Shown: positions 35,453 through 44,803, numbered from the stretch's first letter. The stretch: 64,000 bases of DNA from UBA6170 sp942491385 (GCA_942491385.1 CALOAF010000006.1:62001-126000), one strand, 5' to 3'. Translations and numbers: made by a program. The notes: a model not told the origin generated them from the letters alone.

Positions 35453-36205
35453 ATGGCACAGGTACAGAAAATTCATGAAAAAAGTTCATTAACATCATTT
35501 CAGCGTTTACAGAATGAACTGGCTACAGTAATTTCTTCCACACCACATGGTGAAAAATTACCATCTGAACCGTTGCTTGCGAAAAAGTTAGGTGTTTCCA
35601 GGGCGACATTACGGGAAGCCATGCGCACCTTTGAAGGGCAGGGATTTATTCGCAGACGGCAGGGAGTTGGTACCTTTGTGGTAGGACCCATTCAAGTTAT
35701 TGAAACTGGTCTTGAAGTATTGGAGAGTCTAGAAACCCTGGCAGAAAAAATCGGTTTGGAAGTAAAAATGGGTGAATTATCTTTTACTCAGGAGAAGGCA
35801 ACTGAATATTATGCCAAAAATCTCAATGTTGAAGTTAATACCCCATTAATAAAAATATCACGCGTTATTAATGCTGATCATCGTCCGGTGGCTTATCTGG
35901 TAGATGTCTTACCTGAGTCCGTTTTCTCTAATGATGATCTGGCGTCTGGATTTACAGGCTCAGTTCTCGATCGTTTAATCGAGAGCAAAAAAATAGATTT
36001 ATCTGTGTCGAAGACGGTTATACAAGCGGAAGGAGCATCCTCAAGTATTGCACGGGCATTGCAAATTCAGCGAGGGGATGTTCTATTATTGTTTAAAGCT
36101 CATTTATATTCCACTGATGGAAAAATCATCGATTATTCATATAGTTACTTCTTACCGGGTTATTTTCGTTTCCAGGTTGTGAGGCGAGTGGGTGAACTAA
36201 AATAG
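35453..36205 (+). CDS. GntR-family (HutC subfamily) transcriptional regulator
   Basis: The 250-residue protein has an N-terminal winged helix (GEKLPSEPLLAKKLGVSRATLREAMRTFEGQGFIRRRQGVGTF) and a C-terminal UTRA ligand domain (LIKISRVINADHRPVAYLVDVLP, then LFKAHLYSTDGKIIDYSYSYFLPGYFRFQVVRR). The subfamily uses small metabolites as inducers. Being inside the purine block, with TTGTC-N-GACAA palindromes at 32145, 32201 and 44709, it is likely the local repressor, with a purine or a breakdown product as the signal. Its ribosome site is AAAAGGAG. Confidence 0.92.
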   Translation: MAQVQKIHEKSSLTSFQRLQNELATVISSTPHGEKLPSEPLLAKKLGVSRATLREAMRTFEGQGFIRRRQGVGTFVVGPIQVIETGLEVLESLETLAEKIGLEVKMGELSFTQEKATEYYAKNLNVEVNTPLIKISRVINADHRPVAYLVDVLPESVFSNDDLASGFTGSVLDRLIESKKIDLSVSKTVIQAEGASSSIARALQIQRGDVLLLFKAHLYSTDGKIIDYSYSYFLPGYFRFQVVRRVGELK

Positions 36206-36234
36206 GTGATTAAAAATAAGAATGGAGAGATAAA

Positions 36235-37455
36235 ATGGTCAGCAAAGATAAAGTAAAAGAAGTGATAGAAAACGTCGAAACATTTCGTCCTGATATTATC
36301 AATTTCTTTCGTGAAATCGTCGCAATCCCCAGCATGGAGTCTAAAATTGGTCCTGTTGGTGAACGAATTGCAGAAGAAATGAAAAAACTAGGGTTTGAGG
36401 AAGTCAGATTCGATGTGATGGGTAATATCATGGGAAAGATTGGTACTGGGCAGAAAGTGATGGTATTTGACTCCCATATCGATACGGTGGGTATAGGTGA
36501 CCCAGAGGAATGGACTCATGATCCATTCATCGGAAAAATTGAAAATGGGATATTTTACGGACGAGGTGCCTGTGATGAAAAGAATAGCACACCCGGGATG
36601 GTGTATGGATTATCGATTGCCAACAAACTTGGTTTATTGGATGGCTGGACCGCGTATTATTTTGGCAATATGGAAGAATGGTGTGATGGAATAGGTCCGA
36701 ATTCATTTGTAGAGGTCGATCCGAAAATTCGGCCAGATTTTGTGGTCATAGGTGAACCAACCAAGATGAATGTTTATCGAGGGCATAAAGGTCGCATCGA
36801 AATGAAAGTGACAGCCAAAGGACGAAGTGCCCACGCCGCCAGCAATCACCTGGGTGATAATGCTATTTATGCATTAATTCCGGTTATAGCTGGTATTCGA
36901 GATCTTGAGCCAAAATTAGGTGATCATGAATTCCTGGGCCATGCGAAAATAACGGTCAGCGATATGGTAGTCCAAACACCCAGTATCAACGCGGTTCCGA
37001 ATGAAGCAATCATCTACATCGACCGGAGGATGACATTCGGAGAAACAAAAGAACAGGCGCTTGCACAGGTAAAAGCTTTGATTCCTGAGGATTTCAAAGA
37101 TCGAGTAAAAGTAGAAGAGTTATTTTATGATGAGCCATCCTATACTGGGTTCGTTTTCCCAGTAGATAAGTATTTCCCTGCGTGGGCAATAGAAGAAGAA
37201 CATCCTTTGGTACAGGCAGGCCTTGAAACTCGTAAATTGATCGGTTTGGAGGATGCTCCTGCAGGAAAATGGAATTTCAGTACGAATGGGATTTATTGGG
37301 CTGGGAAAGCTGGAATACCCAGTATCGGATTTGGACCTGGAGATGAAGAGACAGCTCATACTATTAATGATTCAGTTTCTATTGATGACATGGTGAAGTC
37401 GACAGCATTTTATGCTCTGGTCCCTGCTATGGTTACTTTACAATTAAAAAAATAA
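36235..37455 (+). CDS. ygeY: YgeY-family M20 metallohydrolase
   Basis: The 406-residue protein is an M20/ArgE-like zinc hydrolase: FDSHIDTVG (metal His-Asp), YGRGACDEKNS, a metal Glu pair in GNMEEWCDG, GEPT, RGHKGRIE, and a final metal His near ETAHTINDS. It aligns with YgeY, labelled in databases as selenium-metabolism linked, and in enterobacteria encoded with ygeW and ygeX. A role hydrolysing an amide or peptide-like product of purine breakdown is likely but not shown by sequence. It is 30 bases after the GntR gene and 50 bases before ygeW. Confidence 0.88.
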   Translation: MVSKDKVKEVIENVETFRPDIINFFREIVAIPSMESKIGPVGERIAEEMKKLGFEEVRFDVMGNIMGKIGTGQKVMVFDSHIDTVGIGDPEEWTHDPFIGKIENGIFYGRGACDEKNSTPGMVYGLSIANKLGLLDGWTAYYFGNMEEWCDGIGPNSFVEVDPKIRPDFVVIGEPTKMNVYRGHKGRIEMKVTAKGRSAHAASNHLGDNAIYALIPVIAGIRDLEPKLGDHEFLGHAKITVSDMVVQTPSINAVPNEAIIYIDRRMTFGETKEQALAQVKALIPEDFKDRVKVEELFYDEPSYTGFVFPVDKYFPAWAIEEEHPLVQAGLETRKLIGLEDAPAGKWNFSTNGIYWAGKAGIPSIGFGPGDEETAHTINDSVSIDDMVKSTAFYALVPAMVTLQLKK

Positions 37456-37504
37456 AACCAATTAATATCTGGTAATTAAAAAAATTAATTTGGAGGAAAA
37501 AGAA

Positions 37505-38488
37505 ATGCAAACGAGTTTACAAGGACGCGATTTTATAACAGATCTCGATTTTTCAAAAGAAGAGATTGATACTATTTTAGATGTTGCATGGGATTTAAAA
37601 ATGAAGCGTGCCATGCGGCAACCAACCCCATATTTGCGAGATAAATCCTTAGCATTGCTGTTTTTTTATAGCAGTACCCGTACACGTTCTGCTTTCGAAT
37701 CAGCTTTCGCTCACCTGGGTGGCCATCCAGCTTTTATAGAAAGCCGGACAACCCAGATTTCTCATGGTGATACCGAAAGAGAGATCGGTCAGATTATGGG
37801 TCGGATTTATGATGGAATAGCTATTAGACATGTTGATTGGGGAATTGGGAATAAATATATGAATTTGGTTGCCGAAGCATCGCCAGCACCTGTATTCAAT
37901 ATGCAATGTGAGTTTTACCATCCTTTCCAAATTCTGGCAGATTTAATGACCATCATGGAGAAAAAAGGCAGAAATTTGAAGCGGAAGAAAGTTGTTATGT
38001 CCTGGGCTTTTGCGGAATCCTATCAAAAACCTCTCTCCATCCCAAACTCGATGGCATTACAATTTCCTCGATTTGGTGTCGATTTCGTGCTCGCACACCC
38101 ACCAGAATTCAAACTGTCCGATGAGACGATTGAACGAGCAAAAGAAGAAGCACGCAAAGTTGGTGCTGGATTTGAAGTGATGGATGATATGGAAGCGGCC
38201 TTTAAAGACGCTGATGTCATTTATCCAAAATCCTGGGGTCCCTGGATGGTTACTACAGATGCAACCGAAGCTGGTGTTATAATTAATAAATATAAACATT
38301 GGATTACTGATGAAAGAAAAATGGCTCTGGCTAAAGAAGACGCGATCTTTATGCATCCTTTACCGGCAGACCGTGGTGTTGAAGTAACTGACGGTGTCAT
38401 GGATGGCCCCCAATCAGTTATTTTTGATGAAGCGGAAAATAAAATGCATATTTGTAGCGCAGTCTATGCTCTAACCATGGGTCAATAA
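37505..38488 (+). CDS. ygeW: Knotted carbamoyltransferase YgeW
   Basis: The 327-residue protein belongs to the aspartate/ornithine carbamoyltransferase superfamily with the carbamoyl-phosphate loop FFYSSTRTRS, HPFQ in the second domain (FYHPFQILADL) and HPLPADRG near the C-terminus. The YgeW branch is recognisable from SLQGRDFITDLDFS at the start. Its natural carbamoyl acceptor is unknown; in purine breakdown it could run backwards to give carbamoyl phosphate. ATG 37505 follows GGAGG by 8 bases; the TTG at 37490 overlaps that site. Carbamate kinase follows 23 bases later, the expected partner for ATP production. Confidence 0.93.
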   Translation: MQTSLQGRDFITDLDFSKEEIDTILDVAWDLKMKRAMRQPTPYLRDKSLALLFFYSSTRTRSAFESAFAHLGGHPAFIESRTTQISHGDTEREIGQIMGRIYDGIAIRHVDWGIGNKYMNLVAEASPAPVFNMQCEFYHPFQILADLMTIMEKKGRNLKRKKVVMSWAFAESYQKPLSIPNSMALQFPRFGVDFVLAHPPEFKLSDETIERAKEEARKVGAGFEVMDDMEAAFKDADVIYPKSWGPWMVTTDATEAGVIINKYKHWITDERKMALAKEDAIFMHPLPADRGVEVTDGVMDGPQSVIFDEAENKMHICSAVYALTMGQ

Positions 38489-38511
38489 AAAATTTTATTG
38501 GAGGAAGTTTT

Positions 38512-39459
38512 ATGAGTAAAGGCGTAGCAGTTGTAGCAGTCGGCGGAAATTCATTAATAAAAGACAATAACCGCAAATCAGTTCAGGATCAATATGATGC
38601 TGGGGCAGAATCAATGCATCATATCGCTGAAATGATCAGTCAGGGTTGGAACGTAGTTGTCACCCATGGAAATGGACCACAAGTTGGGTTCATCTTGAGA
38701 AGGTCCGAAATTTCATCGCACGAATTGCATGAAGTTCCATTGGATTATTGTGGTGCTGATTCTCAAGGCGCAATTGGTTATATGTTTGCAAGAGCTCTTA
38801 CAAATGAATTCAAAAACCGCAAAATGGATAAACAAGTAGCCGCAGTTGTGACACAAACAGTTGTTGATCGCAATGACGACGCTTTTTCACACCCAACCAA
38901 ACCGATTGGTTCGTTTATGGGCGAAGACGAAGCCAAACGACGCACCGATGACGATGGCTGGGTCGTGGTTGAAGATGCTGGTCGAGGTTGGCGTCGCGTT
39001 GTTGCTTCCCCCAAACCAGTGGATATCATTGAAAAAGAGGCTATCAAAGCTTTAATTAACGCAGGTATTATCGTTGTCGGCGTTGGCGGTGGTGGCATCC
39101 CGGTTGTTCGCGAACCGAACGGCGATATTGAGGGTGTAGAAGCTGTTATTGACAAAGATTTTGGTTCTTCCTTGCTGGCAACCATGATTGGTGCTGATTT
39201 GTTCGTTATCAGTACAGCTGTTGAAAAAGTTGCCATAAACTTCAATAAACCGGATCAAAAATGGCTCGATAAATTGACTTTGGAAGAAGCAAAGCAATAT
39301 GCAGCAGATGGTCAGTTTGCAAAAGGCAGTATGTTGCCAAAAGTTGAGGCAATTATTAAATTCCTCGAAAATGGTGGTGAAAAAGCTTTAATTACTAATC
39401 CAGAGAATATTGGTCGAGCGTTACAAGGCGAGACAGGCACCTGGATTACCAGAAATTAA
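38512..39459 (+). CDS. arcC: Carbamate kinase
   Basis: The 315-residue amino-acid kinase has VAVGGNSLI, VVTHGNGPQVG, a Lys in FMGEDEAKRR, VGVGGGGIPVV, DKDFGSSLLA and GSMLPKVEA, all typical of carbamate kinase. Working with YgeW it would turn carbamoyl phosphate plus ADP into ATP, CO2 and ammonia, giving substrate-level energy. The gene ends the first transcription unit: a strong terminator begins 11 bases after the stop. Confidence 0.95.
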   Translation: MSKGVAVVAVGGNSLIKDNNRKSVQDQYDAGAESMHHIAEMISQGWNVVVTHGNGPQVGFILRRSEISSHELHEVPLDYCGADSQGAIGYMFARALTNEFKNRKMDKQVAAVVTQTVVDRNDDAFSHPTKPIGSFMGEDEAKRRTDDDGWVVVEDAGRGWRRVVASPKPVDIIEKEAIKALINAGIIVVGVGGGGIPVVREPNGDIEGVEAVIDKDFGSSLLATMIGADLFVISTAVEKVAINFNKPDQKWLDKLTLEEAKQYAADGQFAKGSMLPKVEAIIKFLENGGEKALITNPENIGRALQGETGTWITRN

Positions 39460-39469
39460 ATTGTTTGCT

Positions 39470-39511
39470 CTGGGATTCTCATGAATCATGAGAATCCCAG
39501 ATTTTATTTTT
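39470..39511 (+). terminator. Strong terminator after carbamate kinase
   Basis: CTGGGATTCTCATGA pairs perfectly with its complement across a single-base loop (15 bp), followed by ATTTTATTTTT. It closes the 32.2-39.5 kb enzyme operon. Confidence 0.92.
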
Positions 39512-39779
39512 AATTTCCCTTCAATTTGTTTCTTTCACTCATCCCAGAATCATGTAAAATTATTAATCTCCGGATAGTAACGTTATTTAATAAAAATATT
39601 TTAAAAATCCTTTCCTTTTAGCACTTATTCCTATCATTTCATTCAGAACCTTTAAACTTTACCAGAAATTCAACTTTCATGGCTTATTATTGAAAGGAGG
39701 TGATACCGTTTCGAATATAAAATTTACGAAAATCGTTGTCGGAAATCAAATGAAAAATTTGTGATTTGAAGGAGAAAAA
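39512..39779 (+). other. AT-rich intergenic leader before the BMP lipoprotein gene
   Basis: The 320-base gap after carbamate kinase holds, beyond the terminator, a long AT-rich stretch likely to contain the transporter promoter, although no clear -35/-10 pair stands out. At 39693-39704 is AAAGGAGGTGAT, a full complement of the usual 16S rRNA 3' end, with no proper ORF behind it (only a 6-codon frame from the GTG). A second normal site GAAGGAG lies just before ATG 39780. No GntR palindrome is seen here. Confidence 0.5.
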
Positions 39780-41042
39780 ATGAATAAGAAGTTTGCTTGG
39801 ACTTTAATTGCATTATTGATGGTGATGGCCCTGGTATTATCAGCCTGTCAACCAACACCAGAACCAGCTGCGCCAGAAGAACCCGCAGCCCCCGTAGAAC
39901 CAGCCGAACCGGTTGAGGAACCTGAAGCTCCCATGGAGGAGTTTGTTTTTGGTTTACTTTTAGTCGGGCCCTATAATGATAAAGGGTATAGTCAGGCTCA
40001 TTATGAAGCCGGTGAATATGTTGTAGCAAATGTTCCCGGAACGAAAATGATTTATCTGGATAAAGTAAACACTGCTGATCGCCCGGGTACAACAGCAGCC
40101 CAATTAGCGGAAGAACTTGTTGCTCAAGGCGCAAAACTGGTTGTCTTCAACTCCGATGACATGAAGGATGACGCTGTTGAATTCACAAAAAATCATCCCG
40201 ATGTCTTCGTCATCCATGCCTCTGGTGATACTGTCTGGGCAGATGGTGAAAATTATCAGCCATTGGCCAATATGGCAAATCTGATGGGTGGTATGGAATA
40301 TGGAAAGATGATTGCTGGTTGTGATGCGGCTTTACACACTCAAACAGGCTCCATTGGTTATCTTGGACCATTGATCAATGAAGAAACTCGTCGGTTAGCT
40401 TCTTCAGCATTCTTAGGCGCACGCTATTGTTGGGAAAATTACCTGGAAAAAGATCCTGCTGATCTTAACTTCCGCGTCACCTGGATTGGTTTCTGGTTCA
40501 ATATTCCAGGGTTTACAGAAGATCCTACACAGGTCGCCAATGAATTTATCAATTCTGGTGCAGACGTGATCCTTTCTGGAATTGATACGACTGAAGGTTT
40601 GGTCGAAGCCAGAAAAGCCACCGGTGAAGGAAAACAAGTATATGCTATCCCATACGATTTTGTTGGCGCTTGCGACGAAGCTCCGGATGTTTGTCTGGGT
40701 GTCCCTTACTTCAATTGGGGACCTGCGTACGCTCGTTACGTAAACAGTGCGATCGACGGGACCTGGCAATCTGCTTTTGAATGGATGCCGCCCAGTTGGG
40801 ATGATATCAATGATCATGATATGTCTGCAGTAGGGTACTTGAGTGGTCCTGGAATGTCAGCTGATGCAAAACCATTATTAGATCAGTTCATCTCCGAATT
40901 AGCTGGTGGATTGAACCTATGGAGTGGCCCATTGAATTATCAGGATGGTTCTAGTTTCCTGGCTGATGGACAAGCAGCAACTGATGGTGAAATTTGGTAT
41001 CTACCTCAATTATTAGAGGGTATGGAAGGCCGTTCAGAATAA
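39780..41042 (+). CDS. BMP-family (PnrA/Med) ABC transporter substrate-binding lipoprotein
   Basis: The 420-residue lipoprotein has a signal peptide with LSAC (Cys22), an Ala-Glu-Pro linker, and a BMP domain (GLLLVGPYNDKGYSQAHYEAG is the typical opening, then GYLGPLINEETRRLASSAFLGAR). BMP proteins bind nucleosides or purine bases outside the membrane for import. The linked ATPase and two permeases make a complete BMP-type importer, and the neighbours suggest purine (deoxy)nucleosides or bases. It is separated from the ATPase by a terminator-like hairpin. Confidence 0.93.
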   Translation: MNKKFAWTLIALLMVMALVLSACQPTPEPAAPEEPAAPVEPAEPVEEPEAPMEEFVFGLLLVGPYNDKGYSQAHYEAGEYVVANVPGTKMIYLDKVNTADRPGTTAAQLAEELVAQGAKLVVFNSDDMKDDAVEFTKNHPDVFVIHASGDTVWADGENYQPLANMANLMGGMEYGKMIAGCDAALHTQTGSIGYLGPLINEETRRLASSAFLGARYCWENYLEKDPADLNFRVTWIGFWFNIPGFTEDPTQVANEFINSGADVILSGIDTTEGLVEARKATGEGKQVYAIPYDFVGACDEAPDVCLGVPYFNWGPAYARYVNSAIDGTWQSAFEWMPPSWDDINDHDMSAVGYLSGPGMSADAKPLLDQFISELAGGLNLWSGPLNYQDGSSFLADGQAATDGEIWYLPQLLEGMEGRSE

Positions 41043-41058
41043 TTTACCTATAGAAAGA

Positions 41059-41090
41059 AAGGGGAAGACTTCAAGTCTTCCCCTTTTTTA
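41059..41090 (+). terminator. Hairpin terminator/attenuator between the binding protein and ATPase genes
   Basis: AGGGGAAGACTT pairs with AAGTCTTCCCCT across a minimal loop and is followed by six T. Partial readthrough would give much more binding protein than membrane complex, a usual pattern for ABC importers. Confidence 0.88.
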
Positions 41091-41106
41091 AAGATGTAAG
41101 GGACAA

Positions 41107-42603
41107 ATGAACGTCGAATTTAAAAAAATTAATAAACATTTCGGACCTGTGCACGCGAATGTCGATATAAACTTTTGCATAAAAAGTGGGTCCATATATG
41201 GAATTCTAGGTGAAAATGGCGCTGGTAAAAGCACATTAATGAAAGTGCTTTCTGGATTTATGCAACCTGATTCAGGAGAAATTTTATTAGATGGCAAACT
41301 AGTGACCATTGATTCACCTGCTGACGCAATTAATTATGGAATTGGTATGTTGCATCAAGATCCTTTGGATTTTCCACCCATGCGATTGATTGAAAATTTT
41401 ATCGTAGGACAAAAAGGTGGCCTTGTTCCATCCTATAAGAACACCATTAAAGAATTCCAGGAACTACAAAAAAAATTCGGCTTTTCATTAGATCCAGATG
41501 CATATGTGGACACATTAACTGTTGGAGAAAGACAACAATTAGAAATTCTGCGTCTGTTATGGATGGGGGCGAATGCGTTGATATTAGATGAACCTACAAC
41601 AGGTATTAGTTCATTACAAAAGGAAAAATTGTTCGCTGCATTAAAAATTCTTGCTAATCAAGGCAAAACAATTATTTTTGTATCACACAAGTTAGAAGAT
41701 GTAGAAGCGCTTTGTTCGAAAGTAGCAATTATAAGAAAAGGTGTTTTGGTTGGAGAAGTACCTGCACCTTTTAATTCTGATGAATTAGTTGAAATGATGT
41801 TTGGCAAAGTAATTACCTTGGGAGAACGCAATAATTTGTCTCAAGAGAAAATAGTTTTGGAATTAATCGATTTATTTATAGAACAATATCCATTAAGAAT
41901 TGAAAACGTAAATTTCCAGCTTCTTTCCGGTGAAGTGATTGGCCTTGCAGGAATGGAAGGTAGCGGGCAGGATATTTTGCTACGGGCGTGTGTTGGTTTA
42001 ATCAGGCCGATATCTGGAAAGGTTATTGTAAAAGATATAGACCTTTCCAATAAACAATATCATGTATATATGAACCACGGTGTCTCCTTTTTACCAGCCT
42101 CACGTCTGGAAGAAGGACTCGTTCCGGGATTAAGTCTGGCTGAGCATTTTACAATTGCCGGGGACGAGAAAAAGGGATTGTTTATCGATAAAGAATATTT
42201 TAAAGATAAAGCTGAAAAAATGATTGATGAATATCACATCATTGGACGTCCAGATTTAAATGTTGAATCCCTTTCGGGTGGAAATCAACAAAGAGCAGCA
42301 TTATCACTCCTCAAGAATGCATTATCCATTATTTTATTAGAACATCCAACACGGGGTTTGGATATAGAATCAGCCATTTATATGTGGGGAAAATTAAAAG
42401 AGAGATGTCAACAAGGGACGTCGATATTTTTCATCTCCGGAGATTTGGAGGAAATTCTACAATATAGTGATCGAATTCTTGTGTTCTTCAGCGGACGCGT
42501 TTCACCTCCCCTTGAAGCTTCGACGACGACACTAGACCAATTAGGTCAACTAATTGGCGGAAAAGGTTGGGATCAGGTTTTTGACAAAAAGGAAAAATCA
42601 TGA
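41107..42603 (+). CDS. BMP-type nucleoside ABC transporter, double ATP-binding protein
   Basis: The 498-residue protein holds two ABC cassettes. The first has GENGAGKSTLMKVLSG (Walker A), LTVGERQQLEIL for the signature and LILDEPTTG; the second has GMEGSGQDILL in the Walker A position (no GKS/T), signature LSGGNQQRAAL and ILLEHPTRGLD. In this family the second site is usually degenerate, and that is the case here. It powers uptake with the two permeases; the next ATG overlaps its stop by 4 bases. The closest group is YufO/NupA. Confidence 0.93.
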   Translation: MNVEFKKINKHFGPVHANVDINFCIKSGSIYGILGENGAGKSTLMKVLSGFMQPDSGEILLDGKLVTIDSPADAINYGIGMLHQDPLDFPPMRLIENFIVGQKGGLVPSYKNTIKEFQELQKKFGFSLDPDAYVDTLTVGERQQLEILRLLWMGANALILDEPTTGISSLQKEKLFAALKILANQGKTIIFVSHKLEDVEALCSKVAIIRKGVLVGEVPAPFNSDELVEMMFGKVITLGERNNLSQEKIVLELIDLFIEQYPLRIENVNFQLLSGEVIGLAGMEGSGQDILLRACVGLIRPISGKVIVKDIDLSNKQYHVYMNHGVSFLPASRLEEGLVPGLSLAEHFTIAGDEKKGLFIDKEYFKDKAEKMIDEYHIIGRPDLNVESLSGGNQQRAALSLLKNALSIILLEHPTRGLDIESAIYMWGKLKERCQQGTSIFFISGDLEEILQYSDRILVFFSGRVSPPLEASTTTLDQLGQLIGGKGWDQVFDKKEKS

Positions 42604-43643
42604 ATAAAACACGAACCCTTAGCTCTTCCATATTGTTTCAATTAGGTGGTTTGGTATTTTCGTTGTTATTTGTATCCATCATTTTGTTATTGGTTAAATC
42701 TCAACCCCTGGAAGCTTTCCAGCTTATCTGGGAAGGTGCAACTGGCAGTGCAACACGTATAGCCAGTGTTTTTGTGGTATGGGTTCCATTGTTGTTGGTA
42801 ACCTGTGGTCTGTTAGCCACCTTCACAGCGGGATTATGGAATATTGGTATTGAAGGGCAAATAACCGTTGGTGCAATTTTTACTACTGGTGTAATGAGGT
42901 TATTTTTAGGATCCTCGCTTTCTCCGGTATTAGTGATTATCATTTCGATCCTGGCTGGTATGGTCGGGGGAGCAGTTTGGGCTGCCTTGGCAGGTGTTCT
43001 CAAGACATTTGGAGGGGTCAATGAAATTTTTGGCGGTTTAGGCTTGAACTTCATCGCCACAGCATTAAATATTGGTCTCATTTTTGGTGCCTGGAGTCGC
43101 CCTGGGGTTGCTTCGATGAGTGGTACCGAGCCATTTCCTGAACAATTCTGGTTACCAACACTCCAGGATTTTCGTGTTAGTATGTGGTCGATTGCCTTGG
43201 CGATTATTGGATTGGTCATTATTTATTTCATGCTTCAGGGTACTCATTTTGGATTACGCTTAAAAGCAGTTGGAAAAGGGATGAAATCTGCATTTCGGAT
43301 GGGCATCCCCACCTGGCAGCATATGATGTTGTCGTTTATTATTTGTGGTCTATTTGCAGGATTGGCTGGTGCGCTTCAGGTAACTGCAGTTTATCATCGC
43401 TTGATTCCTTCCATATCTAGTGGTTATGGGTTCTTGGGTTTGATGATTGCTATGTTAATTAACTATCAAGCACTATGGTTGGCACCCATTGCGTTATTCT
43501 TCGCCGCCTTAAATATTGGAGGAATTCAACTACCTATAGTTTTAAAACTTGATTCATCCTTAACAGGGGTTCTTCAGGGAAGTTTGGTTCTATTCGTGAT
43601 GATTTCTCAAGGCATAAAACAGAAAATTTTGGGAAAGAAGTAG
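42600..43643 (+). CDS. BMP-type nucleoside ABC transporter permease 1
   Basis: The 347-residue protein has 8-10 transmembrane helices and the family motifs FTAGLWNIGIEGQITVGAIF, FGGVNEIFGGLGLNFIA and LKAVGKGMKSAFRMGIP (the coupling loop). It resembles YufP. It overlaps the ATPase gene by 4 bases and is followed by the second permease 8 bases later. Confidence 0.92.
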   Translation: MNKTRTLSSSILFQLGGLVFSLLFVSIILLLVKSQPLEAFQLIWEGATGSATRIASVFVVWVPLLLVTCGLLATFTAGLWNIGIEGQITVGAIFTTGVMRLFLGSSLSPVLVIIISILAGMVGGAVWAALAGVLKTFGGVNEIFGGLGLNFIATALNIGLIFGAWSRPGVASMSGTEPFPEQFWLPTLQDFRVSMWSIALAIIGLVIIYFMLQGTHFGLRLKAVGKGMKSAFRMGIPTWQHMMLSFIICGLFAGLAGALQVTAVYHRLIPSISSGYGFLGLMIAMLINYQALWLAPIALFFAALNIGGIQLPIVLKLDSSLTGVLQGSLVLFVMISQGIKQKILGKK

Positions 43644-43651
43644 GAGTAGCG

Positions 43652-44650
43652 ATGGGAAACGACATTATTCTTTTTGGTTTAGCGGGTGTTATCGCTTCGG
43701 GTGCTCCTATTGTAATTGCTGTCATAGGCGAAACAATTACAGAACGAGCAGGTGTGATTAACTTATCACTCAATGGTGTGATTCTTTTATCCGCAATGGC
43801 TGGTTTTTCGGTTGCTGTTAAGACCGACAGTTTGTTTTTTGGTTTTTTGGCTGGAATGGTTGTTGGAGCTTTGGTGGCTACAATCGTTGCCTTCAGTAGT
43901 ATTACCCTCAAACAATCACAGGTAGCAGTTGGCTTCATTCTGGCGATCACTTGCCGGGATCTGGCATACTTCCTAGGAAATCCTATTATGGGCTCTCAAG
44001 GTCCCATCATGCTCTCCACGTCAATACCTTTTCTAAGCGATATTCCGATTGTTGGACGATTATTTTTTCAACAATCATTGATGACATATATCAGCATTAT
44101 CCTGATCGTGATAGCCTGGTTCTGGATCTTTAAAACCCGCCCAGGATTGATGCTTCAAGGCATTGGAGAAAAACCAGCCGCTGCCTATGTGAGGGGAGCG
44201 AATGTCCAAAAAATGAGATATTTTTACACAATCCTTGGTGGCGCATTGGTAGGTTTGGCCGGTCCCCTCTATACACTAAGTGTAAAACCTGGTTGGAAAG
44301 GAACGATTACCGGACTGGATGGAATCGGTTGGATTGTACTGGCGATTACCATTTTCGGAGGTTGGAATCCGGTTAGGGCAGCATTTGGTGCATATTTGTT
44401 CGCATTTCTCCAATGGTTGGGACTGGTATTGCAGCCCTATATGACCTCAATCCCTTCTCAGGTTCTTCAGGTAGCACCTTTCCCCTTGATGATTCTCGCT
44501 TTATTGTTCGTGAATATGGGTAATACTGAATGGATGGAGCGATTAATTGCTTCTTTACCCGATAGTGTAAGACTGCGGGCAATAAAATTATTAAGATCGA
44601 TGCAATCCCGTCAACCAGGGTCTCTTGGTACACCTTTTGAACGACAATAG
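43652..44650 (+). CDS. BMP-type nucleoside ABC transporter permease 2
   Basis: The 332-residue protein has 8-9 transmembrane helices with ETITERAGVINLSLNGVILLSAM near the N-terminus and GENPAA-like GIGEKPAAAYVRGANVQKMRY as the coupling loop; GLDGIGWIVLAITIFGGW is typical of the YufQ branch. It completes the importer with the upstream permease, ATPase and binding protein. The C-terminal 30 residues are basic and cytoplasmic. Confidence 0.92.
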   Translation: MGNDIILFGLAGVIASGAPIVIAVIGETITERAGVINLSLNGVILLSAMAGFSVAVKTDSLFFGFLAGMVVGALVATIVAFSSITLKQSQVAVGFILAITCRDLAYFLGNPIMGSQGPIMLSTSIPFLSDIPIVGRLFFQQSLMTYISIILIVIAWFWIFKTRPGLMLQGIGEKPAAAYVRGANVQKMRYFYTILGGALVGLAGPLYTLSVKPGWKGTITGLDGIGWIVLAITIFGGWNPVRAAFGAYLFAFLQWLGLVLQPYMTSIPSQVLQVAPFPLMILALLFVNMGNTEWMERLIASLPDSVRLRAIKLLRSMQSRQPGSLGTPFERQ

Positions 44651-44708
44651 ATAAGGAGCTTAATACAATTCTCCATTTCCTAAATCGAGAAATGACTATC
44701 TATATCAA

Positions 44709-44719
44709 TTGTCAGACAA
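44709..44719. promoter_or_regulatory. GntR-type operator 3 (TTGTCAGACAA)
   Basis: A perfect palindrome with the same arms as operator 1 (TTGTC / GACAA). It lies 12 bases upstream of the -35 box of the threonine-synthase-like gene, extending the presumed regulon to the second half of the block. Confidence 0.6.
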
Positions 44720-44731
44720 CTCACCTAGAAA

Positions 44732-44760
44732 AAGACATAAATCTTTAATCAAGATATAAT
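44732..44760 (+). promoter_or_regulatory. Promoter before the threonine-synthase-like gene
   Basis: AAGACA (44732-44737), 17-base spacer, consensus TATAAT (44755-44760), 43 bases before the ATG. Confidence 0.6.
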
Positions 44761-44803
44761 AGAGGTGTTTGCAGAAATTATAAATAACGGAAAAAGGTAG
44801 ATA

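Noticed and set aside
38778..39245. 155-residue minus-strand ORF inside carbamate kinase
   Set aside because: Antisense shadow of a strongly conserved gene; its sequence is low-complexity in character.
42701..43219. 172-residue minus-strand ORF inside the permease gene
   Set aside because: Antisense shadow; the + strand permease is well supported.
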